From assembly GCA_004376375.1 (NCBI GenBank), contig SOJX01000087.1, positions 17,238 to 81,237 on the forward strand: a stretch of 64,000 bases of DNA. Reading direction: 5' to 3'. This DNA is from Planctomycetota bacterium. Lineage in GTDB: Bacteria; Planctomycetota; E44-bin39. Each line of letters opens with the position of its first letter. The first letter of the stretch is position 1. The translations under genes were made by a program, and so were the position numbers. Shown one piece after another: positions 62,101 to 64,000 of this stretch. The notes below the pieces were generated by a model. That model did not search any database and was not told the origin of the DNA. It saw only the letters and a program-made list of their open reading frames with translations.

Positions 62101-64000
62101 TACCCAGGTTCCGAAGAGCGTCACCTACGAGTATGACGCTCCACGCGAGGGACCGGATAACATCGGGGGAGCCTTCACCAACGTGACGGGCCAGATAGGT
62201 ACTATTCTTGGCGACCCCGTTGCAACGGTGTGTGACGTTGCCCTTCCCCAACGACTCCGCGCACCCTGGGTAGTGATACCAGGCCACTCAATCGACCCGG
62301 CAATTTTCGTGAAATACGTGCGGGACGGTGCCGACCGCGCAATCCAAGAACGAGCATTGTGGGACTACAAGCTGGACGTAACGGGCAGGGAGAACTCCTA
62401 TTTCGTGCTATCTACCATTCCCAAGGGCTTCCAGATCGCCGTCAATGGTTTCTTTGGCCTGGATGACATCGCGGGCGACTTCATCGTCGAACTTGGAAGG
62501 ATTGGCATAGCCATCGGGAGCGAAGCTCTCAGGTCCGGGCGTCATGCGCTGGGTATTATTGGCCTCATTGGCACAGTCCGGCTCTTGGTTGGCAAGACAA
62601 ACGACGGCCAAGCCCCCCTTCCATGTTCTGTCGGCACGGTTGGTTTCCTTGTTCCGGTGGACTCGTTCTCCTCCTTCTTCGGGAAGAGCGGCTTGGAAGA
62701 CGGCAAGAGGACGGACTTGCTCGCCGTGCAACTGGTCTTGCCCGGCCATGGATCGAGCAAGCTGCGTATATCGGCTTGTGGCGTTGAGTCAAAGCTCGTT
62801 TCCGGGGCATTTGGGATTACGCGGGCACATGCTGCCTTGGCCCAGGCAAGAACAACGGGTGACGAATTCAAGAGATTGGTTTTGGCCAGCCTTCGCCAGG
62901 GAGCAATGCCGGAGCGTTTGGCCCTCGTGGATATTCTGAAATTCGGCTTGCGCATAACGAGTCCAAGCAAGCCCGGCGAAATCGAGGGCTGGGTCGACAG
63001 GGAAAGGATGATCTACGACGCGGTCCTCGCCGGGAACTACGAGTACTCGGAGGCGAATCATGGTGCGGTGCTTGTTTCGACCGAGGGTCGACTTCCCGGG
63101 GTTGCCGAGCACATCGTCCTGGAAGAGGGGCTGTGGGTGCGATTGACAAAGGGGCACTGGCCAGGGATATCCGACACGCCTCAGCTCGAGAGTATAAGAC
63201 AGGCGCTTTGCAAGTTGTTTGATATCCCGGGCGATTCTTCGCCAACGACCTCCTCACCGCCGGAGACTCCGCCAGCAACGCCTTCTATCCCGCCCGGGGA
63301 AGAGGAGAGCGAGGTTCCCGGGGCTTCTCCGTCCACCGAGGAATCAGGTTCCGAGCCTGAGCCCGACGCTGCCCCTCCCGAAGAAACGCAGGCAGGGACG
63401 GAACCAGCCGAGGGAGAGCCGGGTGTTCCACTTGACCGGATATTCATTGGGGTTGACGATGCCCGAAGCGTGGTGTACTTCGACCCACAGTATCCGGTTG
63501 ACCCTCTGGACAACATGAATGTGATGGTGACAGGATCGTCTGGCAAGGGCAAGACACAGCTACTCAAGTATCTGGTGTGCCAATTCCGCGAGCAGGGGAA
63601 AAATGTCCTTATTCTTGATTTCAAGAACGATTTCATTAGTGATAATGCGTTCTCCAACGAGGCGCAGTTAGACAGGATTTCCGTTAACTTCGATGGACTA
63701 CCTTACAATCCTTTAATACCATACCCCATCCGACATCACGCGACAGGCGAGATGTTCATCCAGCCCGGCCAACACATCGCAGGTGTAGCTTCTGTTCTGA
63801 AGAGAACTTTCAGGCTCGGAGATCAGCAAGCGGCGATGTTGAAGAGCGCTATGGCAGATTCTTTTGTGGCCGCAGGTGCTCAGGCAACTGGAACCGTTAA
63901 ATGCCTTGAAAACAACCGGTTTCCTGATTTCGGCGCAGTTGGCATCTCGTTGCAACACGATAATATCAAGGCGTTCAACAGGCTTGAGCCACTCTTCTCG
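59117..64000 (+). CDS. DptH-like HerA/FtsK-type ATPase (3' end outside the window)
   Basis: The frame is open from ATG 59117 to the end: 1628 codons without a stop. Residues 1-1370 form a large N-terminal part of mixed domains. A Pro/Glu/Ser-rich linker fills about 1370-1434. A HerA-like ATPase domain then starts: VPLDRIFIGVDDARSVVYFD, Walker A GSSGKGKT at about 1472-1479, and LILDFKNDF. DptH proteins have this layout and about 1700 residues, so only the end is missing. It would supply the motor or nuclease-guiding part of the complex. In-frame ATG 59123 is an alternative start. Confidence 0.65.
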   Translation, partial: MVMKNMDRLTTSCVLGELIEQYVRSAMDGDRDCRLLVPGLTREIARQVHHYLLEQGVNSYLVIGVDEEPSETDHLIRAVGLTSKRIGSFVSIASPGQLVHIQDSIRGSGGTIRSLAFSEEWPWIDNGSEPFRFDGPVLEALVQRWSNDVEEQDWLREFVLDALLEHTRSSSKRAHILLEDILGSFDPGLYPEVTGIREKLLYHAGVPRPSGALPAVQRLVRDTARLCQRIVGRCRKEEDVREQARDMVIEVVEESERDNTRFSLDRFLDGIGGSTTLDLDMLAFYGCWGPDRNDSSHWRRLHAERLADLFGARDREKAELSYNIECQRGIIADGGKKLATFIGEQVELDVAYRIPADQFAAGHWLVRVLNRQRVVLEQVLAEPEGDVHLEFDTANSTNNYSRKIPLRVALVTGNDVETYERLDLHLCGEDRPAFTVVDPAFEVVDAAPANEEETPDKKLTVDEPVHLFLFSRTEQDVALYDENDEEIGLTEIAGVWRSAQRVDVSAEPSGLAIRVCKFGALTAVLCFETSDLERGEFTVEDELRVAISGGREKRLRDLIDLFHGKSDEPYPALGRIDEAARRRMVLAKLVTARMGWRPLLTNLLVTDHQSSGSLGDFVNYFGPVEGEAFQTLTFPEDALSLLKIYSDARDAVRQEVESLLGARSTSIEHPTYASHPVFVHERSPQMEPLLKNYLDAYRNILVYLQNKQKDLEWSQLFVLAHLDCVVHWDSSRLRNAFFLVGPWHPLVLAKRFMVQAALFSRAYRLLHEEDGKVFRHLSFLLGSVQGFRWVLGMSADDRLIEPAYASITSDPGWHLALKTNCPAQASQEEIAGLPGIMRVLRQNLGLAITVGAGGSNSLAVTCLANYLRAFPSRRSIGIRIRRGYTGSDIVRTVDSHIHDDEGATKYGQQLPGGVRLYFEEPLDNTGDARWTDPPLYVYRYEDDAECLREAHPDIYMLPPVNDLSFRTGTTIHELPRGRGREAVFSKRLGWLTEGHTQVPKSVTYEYDAPREGPDNIGGAFTNVTGQIGTILGDPVATVCDVALPQRLRAPWVVIPGHSIDPAIFVKYVRDGADRAIQERALWDYKLDVTGRENSYFVLSTIPKGFQIAVNGFFGLDDIAGDFIVELGRIGIAIGSEALRSGRHALGIIGLIGTVRLLVGKTNDGQAPLPCSVGTVGFLVPVDSFSSFFGKSGLEDGKRTDLLAVQLVLPGHGSSKLRISACGVESKLVSGAFGITRAHAALAQARTTGDEFKRLVLASLRQGAMPERLALVDILKFGLRITSPSKPGEIEGWVDRERMIYDAVLAGNYEYSEANHGAVLVSTEGRLPGVAEHIVLEEGLWVRLTKGHWPGISDTPQLESIRQALCKLFDIPGDSSPTTSSPPETPPATPSIPPGEEESEVPGASPSTEESGSEPEPDAAPPEETQAGTEPAEGEPGVPLDRIFIGVDDARSVVYFDPQYPVDPLDNMNVMVTGSSGKGKTQLLKYLVCQFREQGKNVLILDFKNDFISDNAFSNEAQLDRISVNFDGLPYNPLIPYPIRHHATGEMFIQPGQHIAGVASVLKRTFRLGDQQAAMLKSAMADSFVAAGAQATGTVKCLENNRFPDFGAVGISLQHDNIKAFNRLEPLFS

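Larger units (their letters stand above)
54124..64000 (+). other. m5C methyltransferase plus DptFGH-like restriction locus
   Basis: Four genes in a row with overlaps of 1 and 8 nt and a 4 nt gap: a complete cytosine-5 methyltransferase, a 677-residue P-loop protein, a 530-residue helical protein and a very large HerA-type ATPase. The last three match DptF, DptG and DptH in order, and roughly in size and motifs. The Dnd sulfur-modification genes are not seen upstream. The locus runs out of the window. Confidence 0.65.

Noticed and set aside
1..64000. CRISPR arrays, tRNA or rRNA genes
   Set aside because: I saw no regularly spaced identical repeats, and no tRNA-like stem and T-loop sequences on either strand. 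A tRNA scan would be more reliable than reading by eye.

Overview
The window is a chimeric stretch of bacterial chromosome of moderate to fairly high GC, made of two related contractile-tail prophages with two large defence loci beside them. A lipoprotein with an L-T-G-C lipobox, Shine-Dalgarno sites and sigma70-like promoters suggest a Gram-negative host, but nothing here fixes the taxon.

Region 1 (1-15.7 kb) is the right end of prophage 1. It carries tape measure, LysM tail protein, hub (gpD-like), spike (gpV-like), gp25/gpW-like wedge, baseplate J, tail protein I, tail fibre, fibre-associated protein, a small-membrane-protein/lipoprotein cassette and a lysine-rich H1-like protein. A 4.2 kb minus-strand cargo block (10.75-14.96 kb) sits between the last two. 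It has its own promoter and encodes a PD-(D/E)XK-like protein, an HNH-like protein and two HEPN proteins.

Region 2 (16.4-37.3 kb) is one long plus-strand operon of a non-canonical BREX-like system: HTH protein, RadC-N/DUF4007-like protein, small BrxF/BrxB-like protein, PglX-like methyltransferase, DUF262 protein, HEPN protein, PglY/BrxC-like ATPase, PglZ, BrxL-like AAA+ protein with a MIT_C-like C-terminus, SMC/TrlF-like ATPase, HEAT-repeat histidine kinase and response regulator. Almost every junction overlaps or nearly touches. Directly after it comes a PqqD-radical SAM-SPASM maturase followed, one base later, by a 47-codon gene for a Lys-rich peptide with a YxxP leader-like motif and two C-terminal cysteines. 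This is a candidate RiPP pair. A decayed copy of the response-regulator C-terminus lies on its far side.

Region 3 (39.2-53.7 kb) is prophage 2. It has a large serine recombinase and early genes (Com-like zinc ribbon, sigma-like protein, RecE-like nuclease, AAA ATPase), then a deletion junction at about 48,360 that joins the ATPase gene to the middle of baseplate J. From there it repeats the right end of prophage 1, without the cargo block.

Region 4 (53.7 kb to the end) has a small acidic protein, an intact m5C DNA methyltransferase, and three overlapping or adjacent genes that look like DptF, DptG and DptH (the last runs off the window). A cytosine methyltransferase where the Dnd phosphorothioation genes would be expected suggests a modification/restriction pair in which a methyl mark may replace the sulfur mark. 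Family calls come from reading motifs by eye; no database search was run.
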